Shown here: positions 46,301-57,361 of the stretch, one piece after another
How the letters are laid out: each line of letters begins with the position of its first letter
Numbering within the stretch: position 1 is the first letter of the stretch
Assembly (NCBI GenBank): GCA_023105745.1
Contig: JALGQZ010000011.1
Coordinates: 18,688,975-18,752,974, forward strand
Origin: Austropuccinia psidii
Taxonomy: Eukaryota > Basidiomycota > Pucciniomycetes > Pucciniales > Sphaerophragmiaceae
Length of the DNA stretch: 64,000 nt
Direction of reading: 5' to 3'
Notes under the pieces: generated by a model
The model's input: the letters and a program-made list of their open reading frames with translations, nothing else
What the model was told of the DNA's origin: nothing
The model's database searches: none
Program-made: the position numbers and the translations under genes

Positions 46301-49300
46301 AGCATGAATGGATAAGGTCTTTCCAAATCCAGATATAGCTCTATAGCATGGCCTCCAATTTTGCCTAATGGTTCCTTACAAATGGCAAATGCTGGTCTAT
46401 TCCTTCTCAGCATATTCAACAAACTCAGTTTCTGTTTATGGGAAAGGGCAGTGCTGAACTTGCCCTCTCAATTCATTAAGTAGTTCTTCCAGTGGATCCT
46501 GGGAAGATATTGATATATATCAAGTGAATTTTTTTTCCTTGTTGGTACCAATGGTAACACGCCTGTTTTTACTATTGTAAATATCAGTGCCATACTTCCT
46601 CTGGTAATCTGTCCCCAGTAAGAGTCCTTGAATGTGGCCATCATCAAGCACTACAAACTCTGGGTTGAGTCTGATATTACCTTTCCTATGGGGTATAATT
46701 ATCTCTTTGATAATTGTCCCAATGGAGGTCATCTTTCCTGATGCACTTTTGAGGCTCTTCGGCTTGGCTGGCAAGAGCTGTTTTTGCCAATTTGGGAAGT
46801 GGTCATCTAGATAATTGCTTGCCACTATGGAGCAGTGTGCCCCACTGTCAATTAACAATGGGTGTTGGGCATTGTCAATGAAAATAGTCGTTTTTGTCGC
46901 TGTCCCATGTATGTATGCCATTCCTTTGGTTGGTGTGACCAGGAATGTCTGTGCATCCTGTGTATTTTTGCACAAGTTTTCATTGGAAGTTTCTTGCGGC
47001 ATGCCTGCTTCCAGCTGTATGTCCTGGATTTCTAGTGGTGTTTCCTCTTGGTATTGCACCAGAAATTCCTCTCTTGGGTCTTTCTCCTCATCAGATTGTT
47101 CTCTGATGGCATCTCCCATAGATTCTGATTCAGAATCTTCTGTGGGGCCTTCCTCCTCTGGGACTTTCTCAATGGAATAGACTTTTGCCTTTGCCTTTGG
47201 AAAGTTGTTGGCATAGTGGTCTGTTGGACCACAATTGTGACAAGAATATTTCTTCTCAGTCACTTCCCCCACTCTTTCTTTTGGTTTGTCTTTGAACTCC
47301 ACCCTGAAAATTTGTTTCTCTTTGAAACAACTGCTTTTATATGGGGAATATTTTTCTACATTTTTTCTTTTCCTTATTTCTTGGAAAGTATTTGCAACGT
47401 CTTCTAGAGTTCAATTTTGGTTGCACTTGCACTTTACTGCATGCTCTAGTTCTCCTGGAATTTGTGTCAGGAGTGCGTGATTCCTCGTCTGAATGTTTAT
47501 TTGAGGATCAATGGCTTGTCATATTTTAGAATGTGTAAGAAACCATTAATATGGATCTTTGTCCGATGAATACTTGTCATTTTAAAAATGAAATGGTCCT
47601 TGGACAAATCCAAGTACCATTTTTGTACTTTTGTATAATTTGACTCTGCCACCATGGCCAGTTTCTCCTACCATTGATTTCTTTCATCTATGTGTACCAA
47701 ATACTAGCATGTCCTTTAAATGCTGTGTTAAGTCTATCAGTAATCCAGTAGTCTGGTATGCTTTATAAATCAATGAAGAGTTTATCAATTTAATTTATGA
47801 GCTCCATATGATCTTATTCTCCTGTACCAGAGAATTTGGGCCAGCTTGAGGCCTCAGGAAGCTGTTTTAAGGCTTCTTTCTAAGAATAAGACATACTATC
47901 TACATCCTGGTATTGTGATGGATATTGCCTTATTCATCAACATGGCATCTGGTTTGATGTCATCTTGGTGATATGGATTATCCATAACATGGGCTTGTGG
48001 TTGGGGCTTCATATTATGGTAGACATTAAATAGTTGGTTTATGTTTTGATCCAGAAAATCCCTGTCCCTTTTTCTGTGGTTTTGTTCTTCAAAGACTAGA
48101 TTCATTATTTTGTTGGTTTCTCCAGAGGCTTTGCTCAATGGAGTATTTCCTTCTTGAGGGTTTCTAACAATTTTGTCCATGGAGGCTGTTAATATTTTCA
48201 TCCTCTCATGGCTTGCTTCAAGTTCTGCAAACTGCTTTTGAGTTTGCTCAGCACATTGGGACATTTTTAACCAGAGTGCATCACTGTCTTAGCCACTCTC
48301 CGGTGTGAAAACATTATGTTCAATCTGAGTGGGGGTGATAATTCTTTTAATAGGACTCCTGATTCTAGAGTTATGTACAACTACTTCTGGTTCTTGTACA
48401 CTTCATTCACCAAATCCAAAAGCTTGTGAAGCCACTGGAGAGCTGGTTTGGTCTATTCCTTGTGAGCTTGAAGGAATCTGAGAATTCCCTGTCTGGTTCA
48501 GTTTTTCTTCTATAGCTTGGATAGTGGCTTGATTTTCTCTTATCCTGTTAGCCCTCACCTCCAGGCATCTGAACTGCCTGGTGGGATTCCAACCTTTGGT
48601 GATTACCATAAGGTCTCTGAAGTCTATCTCTTTGAGACATATCTTCTGGCAACTTTCTCCAAGTTCTTCCCAGTGGGATGCCAGGTTGAGCCTCATGTTG
48701 TCCATGCTCCATTGAAAAAGGTCTTTGAGGAGTTTGTAGAGCTGAAGAGCTTAATCCATATCCTTGCAGTCCTCTAGTTTGAGGTGCCTGTTGAATTGGA
48801 ATGCAAATGGAAGAGTGGGTATGATTTCTCTCAATGTTTTGCCATCCACCACTGTGTCCAAGGTGTCCCCTTTCATGTCTTCTGGTTTTGGACAAGCCTT
48901 CTCTGTCCTCTGGCGGGTGCCTTTGAAAACCAAGGTCTCTGAGGTTTCCAGGTGACATATCAGTGTTTGGAAGCAGTCAAGAAATTTATGTTCTTATGGT
49001 ATTTACCTTTGACTGTGCCTTGTACAAATCTGTCGTCTTCTGCTTTTGGAAGCTTACCTTTAGAGGTTACAACTGGGTTAATGACTGTAATCTTCCCTGT
49101 ACAAGTTGTTATTGTTGGTTTACCTTGTATTGATGTAGAGTTTGTGGTTTTCTATTCCTCTGAGTGGCAACAGGTGTCCACTTTTTATCTGTTATAAGGC
49201 CTTCACTGTGCCTCTTTCCTTTTCCCTTGCTTCCCTCTTGTTCTGAGGGTGTCACTGGTATGATGGCCTGTGACTGGGTCTCTAGTGGGATGTAGTTTTC

Positions 49301-49306
49301 TTCCAC
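43398..49306 (-). pseudogene. Gypsy copy GB: gag-pol, broken, 3' end lost
   Basis: Same family as GA. Order on the minus strand: gag start 49306 (MEENYIPLETQSQ), gag pieces 48958-48403 and 48264-47896, then 47302-46520 with a zinc knuckle whose last Cys is Phe (C-H-N-C-G-P-T-D-H-Y-A-N-N-F) and protease IDSGAHCS. RT is at 46227-45784 with [17 protein letters not shown] and VYIDDIIIY; RNase H at 45774-45154 with KLYIDAACRQGLGEALHQ; integrase at 44790-44124 with AWVIGLAPG and [13 protein letters not shown]; and the C-terminal domain at 43733-43398 with QYLVRFKNQTANKNKWLAKD. Reading ends at about 43420, short of the chromodomain end seen in GA. There is no 3' LTR. No f-type LTR is seen upstream either. 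Confidence 0.88.
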
Positions 49307-49679
49307 TGAATCAGGCAGGAAAAAGAGGGCTTATTGTCAGTTAATATTTCTTAAAATGCTATTTGCACGTCTAAGAATGGCCCTGGGAAATATATTTCTA
49401 TATTTTGCCCTTGTATTATGACAGTGTAATTGAATTAGAAATTCCACATCAGAAATACAGCTTACAGATATCTGGCACACTGATTGTATACCAGTATCTC
49501 ACAGACTAAGCTTTAAATAGCAAGTATAATCTCAAAAACTGGTTCTGTTACAGGGTAATTGAAATTAACAATGTACCCAACCATGCCTCAACTGTTGGTT
49601 TTACAGTAAGAGGTGTCCTTATTTAATTAATAAAAGGACTATATTAATGGCTTAATGTGTTCAAATATGTATTTCCTTA
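49307..49679. other. No gene seen
   Basis: 373 bp upstream of the GB gag and next to LTR A. It may be part of the GB leader. The word TGTTCAAATATGTATTT at about 49657 recurs at about 63590, in both places followed by a CCTTAC word, which may mark a further dispersed repeat. No LTR edge or coding frame was found. Confidence 0.35.
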
Positions 49680-50449
49680 CCTGGGAGTCAGTCCAGAGAA
49701 TTATAGTGAATTCACTTTCCCAGTAGCTAAGCTCAATGGAAGTATAGTTTTAAAGATTTCCTAGTAGCTAAAATCAGTGGAATATTAGTATTTAAAAAAA
49801 ATTAAAATTATCTAGAACCCAAGATTAGGGTTACTACTCTATTTAAATATTTTATCCAGTAAGTTATCAGAAATTATCAAGATATTAAAGTAACTTACCC
49901 CTAAAAGAATATTCAAAACCTAATAATCTTACCTCTTAAATTTAACAAATACAATTTTATCTTATTATCAAACACTCTTGAAAAAATAACAAACCTTTAA
50001 AAATTATTTTACTCTATCATAACTTTACCTTAAAAAAAAACCTTTACAAACCTGATCAAATTTGCCAGAAAACCTTGAATAACCCATCTTAGCAAGTATT
50101 TATCACCAAGAAAAAACAACTAACTCCACTTTCACAAAAAAAAAATGTTAAAAGTGTTTCATTAAATATAAAAATTAACCAAATTACTGACATTGAATTT
50201 CCTATTATATATTGAATAGGTCTGATCTGAGACTGCTGAATTTTATCCTCTGCAGCTGCCAAGCCACTTAATAATTTTACTTTGGTTTATGAGCTCCAAG
50301 GAACATTTTGTTTAGTATTTTGGGAGGGGCAGGCAATACACCCTTGCCACCCTTTGTTACAGGAGTTATTAGCAATTCAAAACTAGCTACCTGTTATTTC
50401 TCCCTCCAGGTACTGCCTACTTTTAATCCCACACAAGAGGAGTTCTACA
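49680..50449 (+). repeat. LTR A fragment (R-U5 part), 3' LTR end
   Basis: The reverse complement of 25990-26755 aligns along this whole stretch (about 85-90% by eye), for example GGTACTGCCT, TCCCACACAAGAG and the CACCCTTGCCACCCTTTGTTACAG run. The right edge TTCTACA at 50449 is the U5 end. It is followed not by a primer binding site but by integrase coding sequence, as expected for a 3' LTR abutting its target. U3 and the TATA box are missing: similarity stops at 49680, a little past the expected transcription start. Confidence 0.75.
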
Positions 50450-51097
50450 CTACCACCCACAAACTGATGGTCTGGCTGAAAGAATGATCCAAACGTTGTA
50501 AGATATGGTGAGAGGAATTTGTGCATATGGTCTTGAATTTAAATATTTTGATGGATTAACGTTTGATTTTAGCACCCTGTTACCTGAACTAGCATTGGCT
50601 TAAAAAACATCCATTCATGCCAGTACCAATCAGACACCCGCTGTCCTAGAGAAAGTATGGAATCCCAGATTACCCCAAGATTCCTTGACGAAGAATTTGG
50701 TTGAGTTACATCCCACAGTTACTAGCTTCAAAGGAATCTCAGACAAAGATAGGAAACATGCAGTAAGGTTCATGGAGGATTCATTTGCATATGCCAAAGG
50801 CAAGTGGCAAAAATCACATGCAACCCCAGACATCAAAGTGGGAGAATTAGTACTTGGATCTACCACTAATTTAAATAAAATCACAGGATGTAAAAAGCTC
50901 AAAGACTCCTTTGAAGTAGCTTTTTTTATTATGGCCCTCCATGGAAAAATGCTGTAGAAGGAGAACTATCTGCGGAACTTAGTAATACGCATCCTACATT
51001 TCCAGTAAGCCTAATAAAGCGTTGAAAATCTGGTGATACTTAAAAATTTCCTTTAAGAAATAAACTTACCCAGCATATGCTTTCTGTTGAATCATAT
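50450..51097 (+). pseudogene. Gypsy H-type integrase, C-terminal part
   Basis: Plus-strand reading: TAC then [15 protein letters not shown], a TAA stop, then ICAYGLEFK, later frames with TKNLVELHPTVTSFKG and GKWQKSHATPDIKVGELVL, and LSNTHPTFPVSLIK. This is the natural continuation of the integrase that stops at TAY at 27799 on the other strand. The four bases CTAC occur at the break on both sides. Several stops are present, and the C-terminal part is cut at 51097 by LTR e. Confidence 0.8.
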
Positions 51098-52119
51098 TGT
51101 GAGCCTGAAAAGTATTTTCATATACCCAAAAGACAACAAATAACAAGATAAGATACAAATATAAATAAAATAAATTCATTCATATTATCAAAATAAATAT
51201 TAAAAGAAAAATACCAAATTGTATACAAAAGTAAAAGATTTAATTAAAATTCAATATATAAATAACATTAAATCTTAAACTTATGAAAATACATTTTTAC
51301 TTCAAAAAATTGGGTAAAAATGATTTTTAATAAAATCAATAAAATTAAAATATTTCTGGTAAAACATTGCATAAAACATATTATATCTTTTTATCCAATA
51401 GAAAAACATAACAGAAATACTTTACCATTGGATTCTTCATAAAAAATAAGATGGAGTCCCCTCTGGGTAAATTTTCTGTAACTCAACTCTAAATAAGCTT
51501 CAAATTAAGTTTTTAGTATTTTCTGTAAAAAAGTTGAAAATTCTGAAAACCTTAACTTAATTCACTCCAGATGAGGGGTTAACCATCAATTTTTGTGTTA
51601 AAATTGAGGTGTTGTGTGTAGCTTAGGAGTTGTGAGGAATTCAAGTATTTTGAATTGGAATGTCACAATGTGCTCATGTATTACATAATTGAACTGTAAT
51701 GTACATATGAGGTATCAATTATTACAGTTGTGTACTGTAAAACTCAATTGAATTGTATATGTAAATCACCAGTGTATTACATGATGAGGAATTAAAGAAA
51801 AAATAAATTGGAAATATTAATTCTGGGGGGGAAAGGAACTCTAGCTCTAAGGGGGATCCAGACCCCCAAATTCCTTTCTGACAGTCTTGGGATGTCAAAA
51901 TCCATGCCAAATTTCATCAATTTTGGCCTGGAATTGAGTCACAGGGTCTGTGGCTCAATTGATGATGAGGTTTTGATACCAACCAGGGAAGTTTTAACTG
52001 TTTCCAAGAGGGTAAAACTACTTTGAAGTTATAACAATCCTAGAAAAAAAGTTTTAACTGGTTTCGTTGTCTCATACACACATTCTGACATGTTTTGAAG
52101 GCTCTAGACAGGGTATTAC
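51098..52119 (+). repeat. LTR family e, copy 3, truncated
   Basis: It starts TGTGAGCC and matches the first kilobase of 9996-11834 in the same orientation, including CATATACCCAAAAGAC, GATGATGAGGTTTTGATACC and GGCTCTAGACAGGGTATTAC. It stops at 52119, where LTR g begins, so the TATA box part is absent. It interrupts the H-type pol on its left. Confidence 0.75.
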
Positions 52120-52965
52120 TGTAAGATGTGTCTATGAGACTGATGATAATATTACTATTAATCATCTGTACTATGACTGTTATTATGAAATATAATAAGA
52201 AAGTGTTTTTATAACCACAATTAATTAATTAAAGAATTATTTCTTTCACGTGTTAAACACTACTACTGATTTTGACATTGAGCAAGTAATTGTCTACAAG
52301 AATCAATTACAAGAATATTTTAATAATAAAGCTTCTTTTTATTAAAATAATAAAACTATTTTAATGTATAATTATCTTTTGCAAGAATAATCATAATGGA
52401 AATTCTTGAATAAAACTAATTTTAGAGATAAGCCTTAAGAATTATAGATAAATCACTCACTAATATTCCAAAGAAATCATTGAAAGATAAGATAGAGAGA
52501 TTTGACGTAGAATTGTGGATTTAAAGGATCAAATTGAATTAATAAGAGTATTACAACAATTTATAGTTGAATGCTATGATTTCACGTCTTTCTGATTGAT
52601 TCTGAAAAAATTAAAACACTTAAGAATAGCTTTAACTAATACTTACTTGTTGGTAACAATGTTATAAATGATAATAAGATGATGATGATGTGGAAAAAAC
52701 AGCAAGAGGAGGCCTCTTTTAGGTAAACAACAGCTCACAGAGGCGTGCCATGGAGCAAACTGAAAATCCATTGAGTGAGAAAACAATACACCTTTTTGGA
52801 TTATTGATTGCATCATCTGTTGTCACAAAAGATTATTACAATTACTTAATTAATACTTTTATGTGACTACCAACCCCAATATGGTTGAGAATAAAAGGAG
52901 TAACACCTGTAGATCTTCTTTTATTCCAAAATAATCATTGATTTCTCAAAATTATCAATGTTACA
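52120..52965 (-). repeat. LTR family g, copy 4, truncated
   Basis: It starts with TGTAAGATGTGTC, the reverse complement of a g LTR end. It aligns in reverse with about 1930-2724, including CTTTCTGATTGATTCTGAA and AACAGCAAGAGGAGGCCTC. Similarity ends near 52965 (TTTCTCAAA). Confidence 0.7.
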
Positions 52966-55900
52966 AAGACCTCTTAGCCATTTTCTTGAGATACTGGGGC
53001 TATGATATTGCGAATTGAAGCTCCTACTTATATCCTGAACCTAGGTGTACATTTTTATAGGTTTGTGCAAGCCCCCAATGAGCTTTAAGAGGTCTATTTT
53101 AGTTGCAGGTAGGAAGATAGTTATTTTTCAATGTGTGGTGCCAATGTGGGGCATATGAAATCATTAGATAGCTATAAGTGAGGTTTTCAAAAAACAGAGC
53201 ATTCTTATGAGGTTTCCATTAGATATTCACAAGCCCAATGAGGGTTGAAAAGAAGGCTCTTATGTATATTGAGTTCATAATAGCTAAAATTGGTTATATA
53301 TTTCTTCAAACCTATCCAATTGGTATAAAAATAATCAATTTTTCATTGGTAGAATTACATATTAAGGATAAGGCCTGTATGAGTTATATGTGTTCATTAT
53401 TTGATAAAATCAGGTATGAAAGGGTAATTCCATTATTTATGGTGTGTGTTTTTTATTGTAGTGCTCTTTTTTGGGTTGAATTTGGGGAGGAATTTAATGA
53501 AGAAATTTGATGAGGAATATTGATTTCTGAATGAGGAAAAGGAAAAATGGTAATTTGGGGTATTGTTCAACTAAAAAAGTGAAAAAAAATTTGAAAGGAA
53601 ATCAATTAGAAAGAGGAATCCTTGAGGAAAAGGAATAAATGAAAACTTTTTGGAAGTTTTTTTACAAAAGAAAGTTTGTTTGGGGGTAAAAAATGTGGTA
53701 AAAAGGATTTTTTGGGGGAAAAGCTCTTTTCAGGTAGGAAAGTTAGTGATTAATTGAATAAAAATTTTCCAGAAGGGCTGTCATGATAAAAATAATATTT
53801 TGTGGTGTCTTGTTTTACTTTTGAAATATAAAAGGTTTTTTGGGTTTTTTTCATTGAAAGGAGCCCAGCCCATGGCATGTGTTATTTTTCTAATCCAAGA
53901 TAAAGATATTGGTTTATTTGGATAGCTTAGGAAATGAACTCTCTGCCTAGGCAAACAAGAAGTCAAAAAAGGAAGATTGTTTCTGAACACTTGGTTTTAT
54001 GTACAAAATATCTGTGTTATCAAATCAGTAGAGAGTTCTAATAAGCTAAAAGTGTACATTTTATTTCTGTGAAAAATGTTTCTGTTTCTAACTGTGTGAG
54101 TTTTATTAAGCCTACAGAAATCTTTTCTGAACGTCCCATTTTCACTTTTCTTTGGTTCGCTTGTTATTCGTAGAATTTGCGACTAATTGAGCATCTTTCC
54201 TTAAGGGGATAATGCTCTCCAATCTTCAAACCCATTTTGGATAGTTATTTGTTTTTTTTTGCATTTTTTATCAACCCCAGTGTATATTTACCCATTATTA
54301 AATACGTTATTTGTTCAAAAAATGTAAAGAAAGTCTTGTCACACTATGTGTAAGAGACAAAGACGTGTTGGATTTTTTTTCCAGACTAGGTAGATGTAAG
54401 AGCTAGGAAGGAAAGAGAAGCCTTGAATAGGTTTTCCAAGACTTCCTAGTTAGAGTAACTCAGAGCCAGAAGTCATGCAGAAGCGATTAGCCTAAAAAAC
54501 ACAATAAAGTATAAAAAGTTGTGCTTAATGATATAATAAGTGATTTTACAAAGATGACAGCAATAAACTTCCTATTAGCTTGTAATGGTGGGGAAATATA
54601 TGAAGTATTATCTCAAATATGTAAGGGGGAAGAGTGAGACAGGAAGAAACATTTATAGTCACATGAAGGTTTTTAGGGGCTTATAAATCTGGGTAAATTT
54701 TAAAGAAGATCGGGGACAATATTACGCTATTAAGTCATAGTGTTAAGTCATGTATGGACTAAATATAATCCTTCATCATATTTCCTCACCTTTTTCTTAC
54801 GTGGATCTAATAAGGTTAAATCCTATATTTTAAGCACGTAAGTATTTTGGTGAGATAGAATGAATTGAGTTCAATTTTTTATTTAAATATTTATTGGAAA
54901 CAGGGTAGGATCCCATATTTATTGATAATTTCAATCGAATGGCCCATAGACGTTCAACTGAAGACATTTAAAGTGGAAGTGATTGGGTTAAAAGCTATAA
55001 TGGTCTAGAGATTATTCATATTTTTTGTGAATTGAGTTGAGAAAAACATCATTCAAGTAATTGATTGAATTTTGACTCTTACACAAAGGGCACTATAGAG
55101 GAAAATTAAATATGAAATCTCATAAATGAAACAGGAAATAATACAGTTCTATCTGTTTCGTAAGCTCTATCAATACTGTAGCATCTTGGGCATTATTTAG
55201 AGGGGGATGGAAGGATATTTTTTGATTGTTTTTCGGAAACATATACTGTTGTAGCTATAAAATGGAACAAGTGGCACTTATCTTTGACAAAATATAGATA
55301 GAAGGATAAAGGAGGTATTCCAAGATTTAATGAAAACACAATCTGTGTAGTGTTTGGGTATTTTACTCATAATTTATTCCTTAGTGAAAATAGTTATGGT
55401 CGTCGATTCGTGGCAATGGGAGAGTTTTTGAAAAAAAAGCTTCATCGAATTCGCGTTCAATTGGTATACACCATGATTTCAAGAAATTTGTTAATTATTG
55501 TCTCTTCGGGAGGGGTTCTGAGATATGTAGTTTTGAGTGAAATTAATCCATAAGGACTCAGTGAGGAGGGGAGGCAGCTTTCATTTTTACATTAAAAGGG
55601 ATAAGTAGCTTAGAGAACTTTTTGTAATGACACTTTACATTCTTCAAAGTAAGGTTAAGCTTCATTATGAAATAATTTCAGGATTAGGATTGCAAGAGTG
55701 GATTTCTCCGGATATATCTATCTTTAATAGAATATTTCTTTTCACTTTAAAAACATTTCTAAATCTTTAATTTTCTCATAAGTGAATATCCCCATAGGAA
55801 GGAATTATCTTTGCAGTGGCCTTAATCAGGAAGATTATCAATAAAACTTTTAAAAATTCAAAAGAGCCTTTAAGAGGTCTGGATAAAGTGACAAATATGT

Positions 55901-56631
55901 ACAGCTTTATATTGACAATACAGTTTCATTTTATAGCTATTTATGAATTTGCATAATCTGATCGTCATCAAAACAGCGGTAATATTAATGAAAGAATGCG
56001 CTGGCACAAGAACTTTAATTATACAAAATCTTTCATTTTCTTTTCAAGATAAACATCAAAACATTTTTTTCATAAAAACAAGAGATACAAAAGCGCAAGA
56101 TATACATCCAAATATATTCATAAACCAAAAGATTGTAAACTTAGGAAACAAGTGATAAAATGATATATATCAGACTCTCTATATATGACATGTAGCGTAA
56201 GTGGAAGTAAAACTCACATTTAAAACTCAACGTCAGATTTTAAGATGGTGGGATCTTGATCCGTTTGAAAATAAGATTTTGGCCTAGTTCAATAGATAAT
56301 ATGATATTTGCTTCAGTACTCTGAATAATACATCTAAAAAAAGAATCGCATACATACAAAAGAATGTAAACCAGGCTTTGGAACTATTATGGAATCTTTA
56401 AGGAGTGTGTTCCCATATTCACCTGAAACTGCATATCGTTGTTATTTTAAGTAAGCACATTTTCATCATATTTTATATCTATAGATATTTAAAAGAATTA
56501 ATGGAAGCTTACCAATACCATGAAAAGGTAAAGGTACATTTATATTCATATCCTTCTCAACGGGGATTCAATTCTTTTTCCTGATAAGTATATCAAAGAA
56601 CAACTAATCAGAAAAACAAGCAATAAAAAAA
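52966..56631. other. AT-rich, apparently unique DNA, no gene supported
   Basis: About 3.7 kb without LTR similarity or a retroelement motif. Frames such as 53238-53510 and 55350-55553 are short, Ile/Leu/Phe/Lys-rich and without a motif, as expected by chance in AT-rich DNA. Small exons of a spliced gene could be hidden here; I could not identify any. Confidence 0.4.
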
Positions 56632-56637
56632 TTTATT
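56632..56637 (-). terminator. Poly(A) signal AATAAA
   Basis: The minus-strand AATAAA begins about 23 bases after the stop codon of the 233-residue gene. Confidence 0.45.
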
Positions 56638-56659
56638 GGGCGATAGTACCATGTGAAAC

Positions 56660-57361
56660 TCACCTAGGGTCAATTTTAACAGAAAACTTTTTCATTACAA
56701 TTCTTTTGATGTCATTGGCACTTTGCATAGTGCGCGCAATTCTGCCATTTGCCAATCTTTGGAAGGTGTGGCTTCGGCCAATATTCTGGACTGGATTCGC
56801 TTTGGAAAATCCACGAGGAACGATGAGAGAGTCGATCCCACGTCTCTTCCTCTTTTCCTTGTTGTCGAAAAGAGGTTCGTGGGGTACAGGGGATACGGTA
56901 GGAATGGGAGTAGGGGGAGTGATTATAATAATAGGGGGAGCTTGCATAGGAGTATTGTTGATAGGGATTGCTCCAACTTCAAACTGGCGCATGTCCTTAG
57001 GTCTTCGGAGATAAAGGATAACAATTCTTCCATCAATAAACTTGCGAAAAATGTGGCTTTGGCTGCAAGTTTGGAAAGGAAAAGCTTTGGCAACATCAGA
57101 TGGGATGATAAGAGCATCGGTTGGAGTCCTGCCATAGAGGCGTTTCTTGGAGAGGTTTTCCTTTCGTTCAACAAAATCACGCTCAGAAAGAGGAGATGTA
57201 GCAGGAATAGAAGTTGGAGGGGGATTAGTAGTTGGTGGGGGCTTTGCAGGAGGGCAAACCATAGGAGGAACACGTTTTCTAGGAATGTGGGTCATGCTAA
57301 TGAAGTTTTTGAACATATTATTCTCCCCATTAGTAGGGGATACAAAAGGAGGGTTAAACAT
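56660..57361 (-). CDS. Uncharacterised protein with two copies of an ~100-residue module
   Basis: The ATG at 57361-57359 gives 233 residues (a longer frame upstream would need a TTG start). The protein is built of two similar modules: a Pro-rich linker (37-57; 139-160), a short charged run (about 59-75; 161-176) and a core (82-125; 177-220). The cores align without gaps at a 95-residue offset: D82-A-L-I-I-P with D177-S-L-I-V-P, AKAFPFQ with SKANPVQ, S102-H-I-F with S197-H-T-F, and DGRI with NGRI. The internal repeat argues that this strand is truly coding. No signal peptide or membrane segment; very basic at the end (MKKFSVKIDPR). There is no transposon motif, so it may be a host gene. The stop codon overlaps a good splice donor (AG-GTGAGT), so an extra 3' exon is possible. 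Function unknown. Confidence 0.65.
   Translation of the reverse strand: MFNPPFVSPTNGENNMFKNFISMTHIPRKRVPPMVCPPAKPPPTTNPPPTSIPATSPLSERDFVERKENLSKKRLYGRTPTDALIIPSDVAKAFPFQTCSQSHIFRKFIDGRIVILYLRRPKDMRQFEVGAIPINNTPMQAPPIIIITPPTPIPTVSPVPHEPLFDNKEKRKRRGIDSLIVPRGFSKANPVQNIGRSHTFQRLANGRIARTMQSANDIKRIVMKKFSVKIDPR

Noticed and set aside
53238..53510. 90-codon hydrophobic frame as a gene
   Set aside because: Composition (Ile, Phe, Lys) is what AT-rich DNA gives by chance; no motif, no repeat, no context.
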